A stretch of DNA of 64,000 nt from Epiperipatus broadwayi (GCA_028023455.1 JAQFVV010012447.1:186001-250000), one strand, 5' to 3'; positions 48,508-62,559 are shown, numbered from the stretch's first letter. Numbers and translations are program-made. The notes: generated from the sequence alone by a model not told the origin.

Positions 48508-51400
48508 TAATTTAATTTAATAAACATATAATCTCCTTGTGATAAAAAATCATGCATGGAGCTTAACAAAAGTACATGTGCAAATAAAATAGAAAGCATT
48601 AATATATAAAAAAATAATTAAATAGAAATAAAAAGTTTTTCATTATCATCCATTATAATCCAGTCCATAATGAATTTTCTCAAAGTTTTTCTTGATAGGT
48701 CATTAACATTAAATCCAATGTTCCTTATAAAAATATTATAAAATCTTGGACCAAGATAACATTTCTGATATCTACAATGAGTTTTAAAGTATTTTGGTTC
48801 AAATAATAAATCAGAATCACTTGATCTAGTCACCATTGTTGATGAAGAATTATTTTTATTCATTCCTTTGTATTTAATATAATAACACAAAATATTCACT
48901 AAAAATAATTGATGAATAGTTAAAACTCCAGCACACTTATATAATCCAAATCTTGACAAATACAAAGGTTTAAACAAAATAATTCTTAATGTAAAATTTT
49001 GTAGTGTTTGTAAAGACTTCAAAAAATATGCTGCAGTGCCATCCCATAATGTTATACCATAACAAAGTCTGCTTAAGAAAATTTGTTTATATATACTTAA
49101 TAGGACAGATTTAGTCAAACAATCTCTTAATCTATAAAAAAGAAAATTCAGTTGTTTTAATTTTACTTGAAGCCAAAAAATATGCTTATCCCAATTTAAT
49201 ACTCATCCAAAACTAAGCCAAGGTAAGAAATTGTTGAAGTCCTGGTAATTTTCTACAAGAGATTTGATTCACATAAGGCAATTGAATTAACAAGTCTTTT
49301 GCTGGAATATTTTTAAGAGAATATATTATGTAATTACACTTATTAATATTTAGCAGTAATCTATTATTGTTCATCCATCGTGTAATTTTAAATAAATCTT
49401 CATTCACAAGTTTTTCAAGTAAACTATATGAAACTGCTGAAGTAACCAAAGCAGTATCACTTGCAAAACAAAAAATGTTAGAATGAAGAGAAAGATCAAG
49501 CAGATCATTAATATAAACAGTAAATAACAATGGACCCAGGACTGAACCTTGAGGAACCCCATATCTAATTATTTCAGAATTGCTCAAAAAATTATTAATT
49601 TTAACAAATTGGCTTCTATTACTTAAATAAGATTTAAACCATTCAAGCATAGTACTCCTTATGCCACAATGATGTAACTTAATTATTAATACATCATGTG
49701 GCACACAGTCAAATGCTTTCTGCAAATCTAAATAAATGCCTATAGTTTTGTAATCTGTTTCTAAAGATTCAGTGATGACTGAAATATGTTCAGATAAAGC
49801 CAGTTCTGTAGATCTTCCCGGAAAAAACCCAAATTGACTATTTGAAAATAAATTATATTTTTGAAAAAACAAAACAATTCTGTTTTTTACACACATTTCC
49901 AAAATTTGAGACAATGTTGATAAAATAGAAATTGGCCTGTAGTTTTCCAAACATTCCCTATCTCCACTCTTAAAAATAGGTGTAACAACAGCAGATTTTA
50001 AACAATCTGGAAATATACCTGAATCAATAGAAGAATTAAATAAAAAAGATAAAATTGGTAAAAGAATGGAAACATTTTCAATTAATATTTTTACAGAAAT
50101 ACAATCCAAACCAACACATTTCTTATGCCTCATTTTATAAAGAGAATCTAAAATTTCACAATCTTCAATCTGTTTAAAAACAAAAGAATGCACGATAGAT
50201 TTCTCATATTGAAAAACATGAGAACTGCAATTGTTTTCAAAACTATTCATTAACAATTCCACACTATGTACAAAATATTGATTGAAATGATCAGCTATTA
50301 GGTTTGAATTATTTAAAACATCAATAGATATTTCATTAATCCTCAGTCTAGAAATTTGTAAAAATCCTTCCCTAAAAATAAATTTTTTAACAACAGTCCA
50401 AAAGTTGCTTAATTTAGTTGATTTTAAAGAATCAATTTGAGTAGAATAGGAAAACAATTTAGCTTTGACTATATATTTCTTTATTTCTTTATCAAGAACC
50501 TTTAGCTGAATTTTAAATTCTTCATTAACAGGAAACCTTTTGAAAAGCTTGTACAATTTTTTCTTTCTGTTAACTTTTGATATTAATCTCATTTGTAATC
50601 CAATCATGTCTTTTCAAATCTTTCGTCTTTATATATTTTATAAAAGAACAATAATCTATAAACTCTTTTATCTTGTCAATAAAGAATGAAAATGCACAAT
50701 TTACATCATTCAATGCAAAGATTAAATTCCAATCATATTTAGCAATGAGAAAAATTCTTTTTAAAAGTAACAACAATTCCTCTGTGATCTGTAAGACACC
50801 AATCCAAAAAAGATGTTTTCAAAAGAATATTTTCAGGACATCTAGCAAAGACGTGGTCAATAAGTGAAGACAATGAAGATATAACGTGTAGGATGAAATA
50901 AACACTGAAATAAATCCAAAAAGTGACAGCATATTTAAATAATGTTCAGAAGCAACAGAAATTTCACCAGAAATATCAATGTTCAAGTCACCAACAAGAA
51001 TAATGAATTTATCATTTAATTTAGTAAGTAAATCACCAAGTTCAACTGTATGACTGCAAGACCTATACAGAGCAATAAGTATTAATTTGTTTGAATCTAA
51101 AATGAAATTTAAAACAAGACACTCTGAAGAATCAAAAACTGCATCAATAGAAGTCACACAAAGCACTGATTTATAATAAACTAAAACTCCACCTGACCTA
51201 TTATTAATTCTAGAATTAATAATTGATGTATATCCCTCTAACTCATACAGTCCTTTTTCACATTCCTTAATCCAGATCTCAGACAAAATTATAATATCAA
51301 ATGAATAATCAAGTGAATGTAAAAGAATTAACAATTCATCAAAGTGTTTCCTCACACTACAAATATTTATGTGAAAAATCTTAAAATTTTCAATAACCAA
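48508..51400 (-). pseudogene. CR1/Jockey-like LINE ORF2, decayed
   Basis: On the minus strand, 51400-50819 encodes the AP endonuclease (FHINICSVRKHFDELLILL, IILSEIWI, GGVLVYY, ILVGDLNIDI). A shifted linker follows (50776-50570). The RT frame 50607-49213 (464 codons) has NYRPISILS (222-230), IYLDLQKAFD (291-300) and VPQGSVLGPLLF (351-362). The catalytic box reads FASD at 381-384 instead of FADD, so the first Asp is lost. The C-terminal part is 49118-48618 (QIFLSRLCYGITLWDG). Frameshifts at about 49200, 50600 and 50800 confirm inactivity. The 3' UTR is about 110 bases and runs into the AAT microsatellite. The clade is inferred from motif style and the PHD-type ORF1 upstream. Confidence 0.85.
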
Positions 51401-51439
51401 ATTATCTTTTCCTGTAACAATATTCTTAAAAGATAACCC

Positions 51440-52307
51440 ATGTCATAAATTAGACAAATTGGATTCAGAACCAATTCCAATAGCCCTATCCCCTGTATTT
51501 TTCCTCAACCAAATTTTTCCATCTTTAATCCAAACAAACCTATACTTATTTTCTTTAGCTATTGTACAAACTTTCCAAAATAATTCCCTATTTCAAGCAA
51601 CAAATCTTTATTTAAATATATATGCTTATCAACTGTAGCAATAGGCAAAACATCAGTTAGATATAATTTAATTCTTTTACCTCCTAACAAAAATAAATCT
51701 CTTACTATTTTACTAACAAAATTAACTTTTATTACAGGTTTAAAACTGCCTTCATATTTTAATCTATAAATAGAATTAATATAATTTTTATTAAAGTCTG
51801 ACAATTCTAATTTTTTAGCTATATTTTCAACAATATTAAATAAATTTTCATCATTAGCATATTCAACACCAACAATTTCAATATTGTTTTCTAAATTATT
51901 TTGAACTAATTCAAGTTCTAAAGTAAGTTTAGCAAAAGACTGAGATACGGAATCAATATTATTCTATAAAACAGCAGCATATCAAGTTTTCTATTCATCT
52001 GCTGAAGTAATTAAAGACTATAATTATTATCTAAAGAATTAGGTAAGGAATCAGAACTAGATCCCTCATTTAAAGTCAAATTTAAATTAGTTCCTGCTCT
52101 ACAATTTTTACACCTTCATAATGCTTTATTTGTAGATGACATATTTTTAAATGTCTTTTCACTTAGGGTACTACATTTAAAATGAACATTCCCATTACAA
52201 CCCACACAAGTTATAAAATTTGCACCAAAAGGAAGAGCTAAATGACAAGAATTACATTTATCCATAATAATAATAAAATCTAAAGTTCTAAAACCAAAAA
52301 AACACAC
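51440..52307 (-). pseudogene. LINE ORF1 with PHD-like zinc finger, decayed
   Basis: 52307-52116 encodes CNSCHLALPFG and ITCVGCNGNVHFKCS, a Cys/His pattern like the PHD-type finger of ORF1 proteins in CR1-group LINEs. After frame breaks, 51804-51559 encodes IYRLKYEGSFKPVIKVNF and later KHIYLNKDL, resembling the RNA-binding part of LINE ORF1 proteins. It lies just 5' of the endonuclease on the same strand. The protein would bind LINE RNA. Several stops lie between the two segments. Confidence 0.7.
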
Positions 52308-52713
52308 AAAAAAAATTAAAACTAATTAAAATTCCAACAAAGATTAAAAAGTAAGATAATTAAAAATCTGAAGTAAAGTTAAAAGAATAAAATAAATCAA
52401 CTAATTAAAAAAAAAATTCCAACAAAGACAAAAAACTAAGATAAAAAAAAAATTCTAAAACAAGATAAAAAAAAAAAATCAAAAAGAATAAAAAAAAAAG
52501 ATTACTTAAAAATCAGTTAAAAGAAATCAATAAATAAAAATTGAAATATAAAACCATTAGAAAATAAAATAGGTTCAAAACAACATCAATAAAATCTCTA
52601 AACTCTACTTAATAATACCATCACAAATAAAATAAAAAACTTAGCCAAATAAGAACTATAGAATTAAAAAATCATAGAGACAAATAACACATGTTAATTC
52701 TACAAAGTCAGCA
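52308..52713 (-). other. Likely 5' UTR of the CR1/Jockey-like LINE
   Basis: T-rich on the coding strand, with a loosely repeated block (ttccaacaaag on the plus strand at about 52331 and 52418). No frame. Assignment by position only. Confidence 0.35.
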
Positions 52714-52715
52714 GC

Positions 52716-52751
<36 letters not shown>

Positions 52752-52783
52752 CATAATAATCATCATCATCATCATCATCATCA
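52714..52783. repeat. (AAT)n(CAT)n compound microsatellite
   Basis: AAT triplets to about 52750, then CAT triplets to 52783, directly before the truncated LINE fragment. It marks the junction between two LINEs in opposite orientation. Confidence 0.9.
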
Positions 52784-52785
52784 AA

Positions 52786-54255
52786 GTGCCATTAGCAATT
52801 AAAATCAACAATGAAACATTTACTGGAAATAATATGATCTTACCAATTCTTAATTATTTTAAAGATAAGCTGGGACCAGGGAAATTGATACAATACCAGC
52901 CAAATGTATTTAGAAGGGCAGAGATTGAATCACCATATACAATAGATGATTTTATAATGAAAATGAATGAAATACCCAACAACTGTCACCCAGGAAGCCC
53001 TGGAATTCCACTGTTCATATTAAAAGACCTTGACAAGCTAACTAGCAAATGCCTGTGCCAGCTGGAAAATTATTTATTGCAGGGAATAATAACAATGGAG
53101 GGAGTTAATATGATCGCGATGGTGCCATTCAATAAAAAAAAGAAGCCTATCCCTTTGTTATCAGAGATAAGGCCAATATCAATGGGTCCATTGCCCATAA
53201 AGATTTTTAAAGAAAGTAATTAAAGATAAAATAGAACCATTTATTTTGCTGATGATTTCTCCAGATCAATTTGCAAAAAAACATTCATCTACCACACAAG
53301 CTGCTATGTTATTTAAGGCTATTTTGATATCGGTTAGAGAAAAGAAAAGATATGGCATGATTGTTGTACAGCTGAATATTGCTTTGGCTTTTGACAATGT
53401 TGATATATCTGTATGGTTGAGATTATTGAATGACACTGAAATGCCAATGAATTTACTCTTAAATCGGAATCTTCACATCACCCTAAATGGCAGAAATTCA
53501 CCAGCTTTCACACCAACTAAATCACTTTCACAGGGGTCTCCACTTAGTGTTATCTTATTCATTTTATATATAAATCCCCTTCTTGTTCGACTACAACAGA
53601 CATTTGAGGGAATGAATATTCCAGGATCAGGTCAAAAATTGACCTGCATTGCATACATGGATGATCTTACAGTTTTCCTGACATCAAAAAAGCAGATACC
53701 AAAACTACAGATGATTTTAGAAGAATACTCAAAGGAATTTAAACTAGGTTTCAATCCAGAAAAAACAGCAGCATGGACAATATTCATGGGAAGGCCATGT
53801 ACATCCATTTTTCGGGCAAAGCCAGGCTCTCTCCACTTAGTGTTATCTTATTCATTTTATATATAAATCCCCTTCTTGATCGACTACAATAGTTTACATT
53901 GTGTTTTTTAAAAATTTTATCTCTAAAAATAAAAAATTTAAACCCCTTTTAAAAAAGGCAATACAGGGGAAAACTATGTCAACCGCTGAATAAAAATGGT
54001 TTTGGGTCACATGATATTGGTATTTTTGAAAAACAGAGAATGAGAAACAATATAATTGATATTGTTAAACAATTTCCAAAAATTAAGCAGCTCATAGAAG
54101 TCATTCCAACTGATAAACCACTGCCAAAAAAATTATCATATTTTGAACAATTAATATATCATTGTAAAACAGAATCAAAAATCTCAGAGCAATTTAAATA
54201 CTGGGAAATTTATGAACTAATAAATGAAGATAATAACACATCAAAAGAAGAATGA
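52786..54255 (+). pseudogene. Tx1/L1-like LINE fragment C1
   Basis: 5'-truncated ORF2. 52786-53223 encodes the pre-RT and first RT blocks (PGSPGIPLFILKDLDKL, SEIRPISMGPLPIK). 53246-53866 continues in a new frame with QFAKKHSSTTQAAMLF, LNIALAFDNVD, SLSQGSPLSVILFILYINPL and YMDDLTVFL. A 60-base internal duplication (53830-53889) then breaks the frame. 54040-54255 holds a C-terminal piece (FKYWEIYELINEDNN) matching YWNIYDLMN in copy C2. About 250 codons between are missing. Same family as 54300-57595. Confidence 0.8.
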
Positions 54256-54299
54256 AACCAATGAAGATCTGGAAGTGTGCTCTGATTTTCTTAATCCAA

Positions 54300-57200
54300 C
54301 TGCGAGTTGATTAAAATTGCCTCAATGAATATTAGGGGCTTGAATTCACAGGCAAGGGCCTTTGCTTTGGAGTGATGGTTCCACATTCATAGTCCTGATA
54401 TATTATGTCTTGGGGAGACAAAGATACATAACAAAACTGATCAACACATTATTAATAAACTAAATATCTTTGGGTTTTTTCATTATTCCTATTGGAATAT
54501 GGCTGCAGGAGGAGTTGCTATTGTAATAAATAAAAACTCCCCTATCATCTTTTTTAAAATCATCAAAATTGACAATAACTGCTTGATTGCAATTTATCAA
54601 ATTTAAAAATTATACTTTTAACTAATTAACCTTTATCTTCCTAGAAAACCTGAAATCATACACAAAATTATACAGAATATAAACATAGCATTGAGGACTA
54701 ATCCCTATCCAACTTTAATTATTGAAGACTGTAACTTAACATATGATAATTTTCAATATAGATATGTACGATTGATAAATCGGAAATTGATGAGCTGTCA
54801 ATCACTGTTTCCAGATGGGGCCTTCTCCTTCTTTAAAAGGCAAAAACACTGATTGATTTGCTATTTGTCTCCCAGAAATTTTTAAACCCCTGAAGGCACC
54901 ACTGCGACCAATTACGTTTTCAGACCATTTTTCAATTGAATGTGATTTTCAGTTCAATAACTCTAATGACTCAGCACAGGAGCTCCCCAGAACTATAAGA
55001 ATGTTAACCCAAACAAATATCAGTATCCAACTAGTATCTGAGACATATATATTGTTCAAAGAAGTTGATTTGAATAATCTTTATCCATACCATGCATGGA
55101 TACAATTTACTGAAATTCTTGGTAAATTGATTACTAAATGCACCTCAAAAGCCCAGGACCCTATTTGGGTATTATCAGAATTAGATAAGATTGCGACAAA
55201 ACTAATGAACTTGCCCAGTGAGGCACAGAATGTCGAATTTATCATAGACTTGAAACTGAAATACAAAAGTGAGCAGGAGGAAGTTGCTGAATATCTTTGT
55301 ATAAAGAGATCGCAACAATTTATATATCATCAGCACTGCTGGACCAGGGGCTATCTTAGGTGGGCTCTTGGAGCTGGAAGAAAGGCCAAGGCACCCAGAG
55401 TGATTGAGATAGATGGCAACCTATATGGAGGGTCTTCCATGTTGGCCAGGATATATGACCATTATGTTGAAAAGTTTAAGCCAGGTGGAATCATGATTGA
55501 AAGAAGAGAATTTAATGTAATTAAAAATTCAAGCCACAAATCACAGAAAAAAGAATTATTGATAAATTAAAGATGATGCCAGACAAAACACATCCTGGCT
55601 TGCATGGAATCCCAAAATTCCTCCTGCTTCATTTAAGTGCTTTCTCAGCACCAATCATTAAAAGAATGGCAGATCTTTTGGCTGACAGCTTCCAGGAACT
55701 TCCAGGGATCAACCTAATTACCATGGTTCCTCTGGTTAATAAACTAAAGAACCCTCAGAACCTGGGGAATCTCAGGACAATATCAGTGATCTCTCTACTG
55801 GTAAAGACAGTTGAGGCCCTAATTAAAAATGACATACAAGATATTATAATTGATCAGCTGTCCAATCACCAGTTTGCCAAAAAGGGGAGCTCAATGGCTG
55901 ATGCTGTGAGCTGATTTTGTCTATTGATAGACCACATTCGCATGAAGATCTCACAGCCAATTGCAGTTCAGCTTGATTTTGCTGCTGCTTTGGATTGGTT
56001 CGAGTTGATGCACTTATGAAGATCCTAGAGGGATGAGTTGATGCACTTATGAAGTTCCTGGAGGCACTCAAAGTACCAGATGCCTACCTCCAGATGATAG
56101 AGAACCTCCTGTATAATAGGGAGGTGTTTTTGTCTCTGGATGGGAGAGTGTCCCCAGATTTAAGCCTGCTGTTTCTATTCCTCAGGGCTCTCCTCTGAGT
56201 GCGCTCCTTTTCACTATCTATGTGAATCCTCTCCTGCTAAGCATCGAGACATCTCTTAAAGGGATATCCATACCTTTGCTAAGAGAGATAGTCCATCATG
56301 TCTCCTATATGGATGATGTGGTGGTTTTTCTTGCTTCGTGGGAGGAGCTTGCTGGACTAAAGGAGCTCTTGGACCAATTCAAATGTGAATTTGGTTTAAG
56401 AGTCAACGAGGAGAAAAGGGCAATCTGGTCAATTATGACTGGCAAGCAAATTCCTGGCATATTTAAGGCTCCATCCCAGAAGTTCCTGGGTTTGCATTTA
56501 GCACCCCCCCATCTAAAATAAGAAGGGAAATTGAAAATGAATTAATGACTAAGATAACAAAATTTATTGAATCACTGGAGAAGATTTATTTGTCTTTGCT
56601 CGGGAAAATCACGCTGATGAATGCTGTCATGCTCCCCAAGATTACATACTTTCTTGTGGGCTTCTCACCAATAAAAGCCCACCTTTATAAAGAATGTCAT
56701 GTCAAAACCCAATATAGAAAGCTGTGTTGGGGGGAGGGGAAGCCTGAGCCTCCTACAGAAACCTAAACAGATGAACGGCATAGGACTACACTCAGTCAAA
56801 ATCTTATTAATACAGTGTTTTCATAATGTACTTACCAGATTATTTATGAAAAACCCAGATATTGAAGAGCCAATATTCCCAGAAGAAATAACTCATACCA
56901 ATAGGCTACCTCCCAAAAGTGGAAGGCTTTGGATTCAAAAGCAAATCTCTACAGTATTTAATCATCTAAAAATGAAGAAGCCAGGAACAATGTTTAATAA
57001 CAAATTAAACTACTGGAATATATATGATCTTATGAATCCAGAAGAAACTAAAATTGACAATATTCTTTTGATTGGAATATCAAGGTTCTCCAGGTTGACC
57101 AAACGTCTAAAATTGGAACTGAGGTTTGTTGATTTTTAATCAAGGTTAACCTTGGGGCCTTGCCTACTGCTGACTTCCTACATAGTAAAAAGAATTATAA

Positions 57201-57595
57201 TCTAGATCCTATATGTGCACTATGTAGGTGTAGTGATGAGACAATAGCACATATATTGGAGGAGTGTCAAATTTGGAATAGTGTCAAATTTGGAATAGCG
57301 TAAGAAACACTTTTAAATCTCTCATTAAAAACAAAGAATCAGCTTGTGTAAATTTGACTAAGGCCTTCAAGAGTGGACATTTTGGGGTCATAAGATTGGC
57401 AACATTTATAAATTTTTCCATTTGGTCATTGAGAAATAAGACTATCTTCAAAAGTGGAGAAGAATATGACATGATGAAAATATCTTTACACTTACTAAAA
57501 GAAATTAAAGAATTACCAAATTTTTTTTCAGAATTGGCTAATAAACCTAAAACAAAGTGTAGTACCAATGATGAAAAGAATATAAAGTTGTAAAT
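54300..57595 (+). pseudogene. Tx1/L1-like LINE C2, nearly full-length ORF2
   Basis: The AP endonuclease starts IKIASMNIRGLNSQARAFAL (54312), with DILCLGETKIHNK, GGVAIVINK and later ITFSDHFSIECDF (54914-54950). The pre-RT region is 55001-55570 and RT blocks run through 55573-56521: GLHGIPKFLLLHL, LRTISVISLLVK, PQGSPLSALLFTIYVNPLL (across a frameshift near 56190) and YMDDVVVFL (about 56308). The C-terminus ends with CALCRCSDETIAHILEEC (57215-57270), a C-x2-C-x8-H-x4-C finger, and a last frame to 57593. A short internal duplication (gagttgatgcacttatgaag, near 56003 and 56033) and many frameshifts mark it as dead. The clade call is tentative. Confidence 0.85.
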
Positions 57596-58349
57596 CCGCA
57601 GATACTGAGAAAATTTAATGAACCACTTACCTAAAACATTCTAGATAAACTATATATGGAAGAGATTCAAGAACTAGAAAATGCCATTATAAAGTTACCC
57701 ATCTAATTGATGAATAATAGGAAAGGGCCTTCATTTGATTAATGGATCAGTTTTAATCAATGATCCAATAAATATATTAAGGCTGCTTTAGCGATGCTTA
57801 ATGGTAACCAATTTTTTTACTGTAAAGAATCTATGATATATTTCATGTAATTTTCAGTCTTACATATTCTATGAAAACCTGCTTTTAAGTAATTTTATCA
57901 ATGCAATCCCTATATTGGATTGGCTAACCTCATGATCTATAAGTAAAGTGTATGGTTTTTATATATGATGGTTTTAATCATTGTCCACATGTTCATAAAT
58001 TAAACAAACTTATATGTGTTTGAATTGACTAACACCATCATATATGTGATTTACATGATCAGATTAATGTAAATGGGCCACTACTATGATTTCTGGAATG
58101 GGAAGTTATATGTCTTCAATTTCTGGTCATAACTAATGCAATGTAACTGATATGAAATTAATTGTTTTATGTTTATATATACAAGCATAATCTCTGATTT
58201 TGTTGACTGGTCTCCTTTGAGATTGATATGTAAATATCCTTTTCGTAAATGATTCTTATGGTTTGTGAATAAAATTTCCTTTTGAAAGATAACACAATTG
58301 CTTTGGAACCAATACTGGGAATTAATAATAAATAATTGGCTAATAGGTA
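57596..58349. other. LINE 3' UTR or spacer
   Basis: Noncoding, lying between the stop of LINE C2 and the third family fragment. Probably the C2 3' UTR. No other feature recognised. Confidence 0.4.
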
Positions 58350-58830
58350 TAAATAATGAGCCTTAGAACCAAAGTTTTTCAATTTTCTGAAAAAACTTAA
58401 CTTATCTGCATTACCTACCACATATTTTCTTTGCCATAAAAGACTGTATACGTCAATTGATCCCTTTTGTGGGTTATGCCATCGAGCTGAGAAAACCCTA
58501 TCACATCTGATATATCACTGTGAGGGACTTAGACAAATAAGAAATCTGTTAACTAGCAATTACAGGAAGTCTAATGCAACAATGCATCAATTAATTTCTG
58601 CATTTAGAGAAGGATTAACACCAAGTGTCAGGGCAGCAACCTTTGTGCTCTATGCATACTGATGTACTAGATGCACCTTCCTAATTGGTAACAATTCCAG
58701 GAGGCATCCAGCTACTTTTTCAAATAAACTTGCAATGATACAGAAAAGAGATAAGACACTAGCCAGACCTGACATTTATGCAGCCACCTGGTCATTACTT
58801 AAGATTAAATCAATGTTATAGTGACAAAAA
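58350..58830 (+). pseudogene. Tx1/L1-like LINE fragment C3 (3' end)
   Basis: Encodes LNLSALPTTYFLCHKRLYTS, then DPFCGLCHRAEKTLSHLIYH ending in Cys: the same C-x2-C-x8-H-x4-C finger as C2. It continues with FREGLTPSVRAATFVLYAY, one stop, and RDKTLARPDIYAATWSLLKI before a final stop near 58820. Only the C-terminus is present, typical of 5'-truncated LINE insertion. About 560 bases of 3' UTR follow to the AAT tail, with AATAAA at about 59366-59371. Confidence 0.8.
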
Positions 58831-59381
58831 TGATAAAACTCTTAAGAACCGGTATAGTGTGTTTTTTTTTAAAAAAACTGAAATCTTGCAACATCAGTAA
58901 ATTTTGGGAATAGGAAAAATTTAAAGAAACATAGGACCAAAACTTGGGAGTTAGATCTAATAAGATCTTTGTAACACCAGTTTGAACATTGTAAGTTGGA
59001 AAAATTAAACATTATAAAGAATCTTAGAAGGATACGCATGTCAAATTAGCAACAAGAACAAATTGGCACAAATTTTCCTCTTCTGTTATTATAAGTGATT
59101 GATTTGCTAATGGGGTTCAAATGATAAATTATATTTGAACCATTTGGGTCATAAAATAAAATGAAAATTGTGTTATAACATTTGGACTGTTGACCTAGGC
59201 AGAATGGACAATCCAGGATATTATATGTAGACAAGAACTATGATTTAAGCTCATGTAAATTCAGAAAGAACTCTATCAAAAATGACAATGTAAATGTTAA
59301 AATTTGTAATCAACTTGTAGCAGTCAATTTACTAAGTAACCACTAATGTTGTATTCTTTTGAGACAATAAAGGCCTTTTGA

Positions 59382-59544
<163 letters not shown>

Positions 59545-59559
59545 TTATAAAAAATATCC

Positions 59560-60640
59560 AGTGAATAATACTTTAGTTTTTTTCACATTTATCCTTAATT
59601 CTGTTTTTTTTATTTTCATTTGATAACTCTTCTTGCAAAATTTCCTAAATTGCAGAAGCATTATTTGCAAAATCAACCACATTATCTGCAAAATGTAGAT
59701 GACTTATATAATTTAAATTTTATTTCCATTACTTTTCATTTTAATTCATAAAATATTGATGAAACAATGCTGTAAAAAGATTTAAAGATATGGAATTATT
59801 CTGTTGTAACCCCTTTTTGATAATAATCTTCTTAGGGCCGAGATGTAATATAAAATATTATTATTGCATACTAACAAATATTCATCAAAACATGACTATT
59901 TTGAGTCGTATCTTGATTATTTAATACTTTAATCATCATAAAAAAATGTTACTTTAATCATCATAAAAATGTTTATAGAATTAAATGCTTTTCATAATCT
60001 ACAAATCCAAAATTCAATGACAACTTTTATTTATCAATCCTTTCTGAAACTTCTCTCAATTCTTAGAGTTGATCCCCTAGGATAAAGCTTTTTTTAAATT
60101 CATCTTTTTTTCTTCGTTGGATATAATTCAAAATCTGATGACTTGTAATTATTTTGATAAAGATTTTGTATAGAATTGATAGAAAACTAATAGGTCTGTA
60201 TTTTTTAATATTTTTTATGATCTTTCTTATATGTCAATATTATCTATTGTATTCTTCCAATTGTCTGACAATAATTTTTTAATTTCTTTACTTACTTCTT
60301 TTAGATTATCAATAATAATTTCATCATTTCCTGGAGCTTTTCCATTCTTCATAGATTTAAATGCATATGTCATTTTTTTAATTTTAAATGCTAGGCATTT
60401 CAATAGTATTTCTTCTATATATATCAGGGTGACATCTGTTTTTTAAATAATATATCCATTTTTTTCTTCTTATTGCAGAAATAATCTTTTTTCCAATAAA
60501 TTGTTGTTTTACATGTTTAAAACTTTTATTTTCTTGTATAATTTTCTTTTCCAATTCACAATTATACCTTTTTTTATATGATTATTAATTCTTTTTTTTT
60601 TTGCCCATATTAATAATATTGATAACTTTCTCTCACCACT
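59560..60640 (-). pseudogene. Decayed RTE-like RT fragment
   Basis: On the minus strand, 60410-60220 gives TYAFKSMKNGKAPGNDEIII and LLSDNWKNTI, the conserved RT entry block, close to the RKVPGNDRI piece of the plus-strand RTE-like LINE at 13.5 kb. Further on, near 59680-59610, comes FADNVVDFANNAS followed by EILQEELSNENKK, with FADD read as FADN. Stops and frameshifts are frequent. The 3' end meets the ATT microsatellite. Confidence 0.65.
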
Positions 60641-60904
60641 CACATGCAATCCAATGACTGAATTTTATCCATTCTAATATCTTGTGAAAGGATGTACCAT
60701 CCATTGCACTGTAATATATTTTCAAATTTTTATTTTATTTCAATAATGTCTTTCATTTCAACTCAATCATATTACAATCATTTATTATCCCCAGAAGTTA
60801 GACTAACCTCTCTCAAACTGGATGCATTTTTGAAACACAGTTCACTTTTTTCAAGTAAGACATACATAACTCACATAGGAATTTTAACTTTATATACTGA
60901 AACA
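60641..60904. other. Unassigned spacer
   Basis: No feature recognised. Confidence 0.4.
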
Positions 60905-61090
60905 GTCAGATTCGAATTCGAATCTTAGTTTCATCTTTTGGTATAGTCTTTCACCCACCACCTCCCTCCTACCCAAATTTAAATCCTAGATAATGGATTG
61001 TGTGAGTAGTGGTATTAGGGTAATACATGTATGCACCAAAACTAAGTAATCAATGTGTGAATATGTATATGTGAGCATAAGTTAAATGCG
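60905..61090 (+). repeat. SINE-like repeat, copy 2
   Basis: Shares with 26985-27140 a B-box-like attcgaattcgaatctta, a block ending tacccaaatttaaat and ggattgtgtgagtag. Same orientation. No target duplication found. Confidence 0.45.
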
Positions 61091-62559
61091 CCATGAATAC
61101 ACATATACTTTTATATCGTATGTAAATGTTAAGTAAAAATAATGTGATAATTTAGAAACAATCTTTAAAAAATCTATTTTAAAGCTATGTAGCGATTGTT
61201 TAAAGCTTGTATTTAATTATTTAATCAATTTTCTGTAACATTATGTTAAAATAATAAATATTGAAATTCTGTTCAAATTTATAAATTAAAAAATATATAT
61301 ATAATCTTATTAGTTTATTTTAAGATGGCAAAATCTTGTAAAAATTCTTTTATTAAAGATAACCAAGGGTTGGTGGTGAACAGTAGAATGCTTTAACAAA
61401 TTCCTAGAAAACTTTAATGGTTTCAAATAATTAGTCAAAATAAATTAGATTTATTTGTAAACTTATCTAATCTTGTAATTAGGTCAAACATATACAAAAA
61501 ATAACATGCATAGAGATGATAAGAAGGAATCCAACAAAAAGAGAAATTTTTGATATCCAAGTTTAACTAAATAACAAAGAAATACATTGCTAATGGATTC
61601 ATTCACCCGAAATCATGACAATAGCCAGATAAAAAAAACATAACTAATATAAAAGAACAAAATTCTTTGTTCACTATCTTTGTTTCTAAGTCAATCTTAG
61701 TATGTTCATGACCTCAGTTGCCATTTCTCATTTAAAACCTCGCATCGAAAGCATTTAAATACAAATTCTCATTATAGGCATAAGATTATGGTATATGAAC
61801 TCATTTGTACCCAAATGTTTGAGGGGTTAAGTAAGCATATATGATAATAGTTATCTGATGCATCAGAGTAAATATTAATGTTATCTAAATTGTATAATTA
61901 ATATACCGATACCAATAACCAATATTGTATTATATATATGTGTGTGTGTAATTCATTAAATTTTATCTTTTAATCATACGTCTGCCATGATAATGTCTAC
62001 TTGTTCAATGCATAGGAATATTAGTAACTCACCTTGATAACAGAAATGCTAGATATATAAATATTAATATCATAACCACACATTACCTTTGATGGTTGGC
62101 TAACCTAGAGAAATTAATAATAGTCTTTTGTCTCTCCCTGACCTCCATGCCTAGAAGAAGAGTTTGCTAGTGTGGCATCAAGTGTGTTGCCATGTAATGG
62201 GTGTTGTGGAATTGAATCATCAGATTCAAACCCAGTATTGCTGGTGGCTTTTTTTACTGTGAGGTTGCCCTTCATATCTGGTGTTTGGAGTCTGTAGCAT
62301 ATTAGTGAGACATATGTATCTGACTGTTACAATACACCTTTTTTAGATATCCTTTTAACTTTATATGGATATATTTTAACTTATATATATTTCTAACTCA
62401 TATATATATATTGAATTAAATATTTTCATGGATTGTTATTATAATAAAGAATAGATATAATGAGATTTTATCCATGTAAACAAGTATAATTTTAACTTTT
62501 GATATTGCCAGGAAACTATTAATTATTTCTAATTGACCTCTGAGTCTAAACAAATTTTC
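61091..62559. other. Unassigned spacer with tRNA-like B-box remnant
   Basis: No gene. A B-box-like agattcaaaccc at 62222-62233 lies upstream of the tail shared with 47825-47960 and could be the degraded head of a second composite repeat. Confidence 0.4.
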
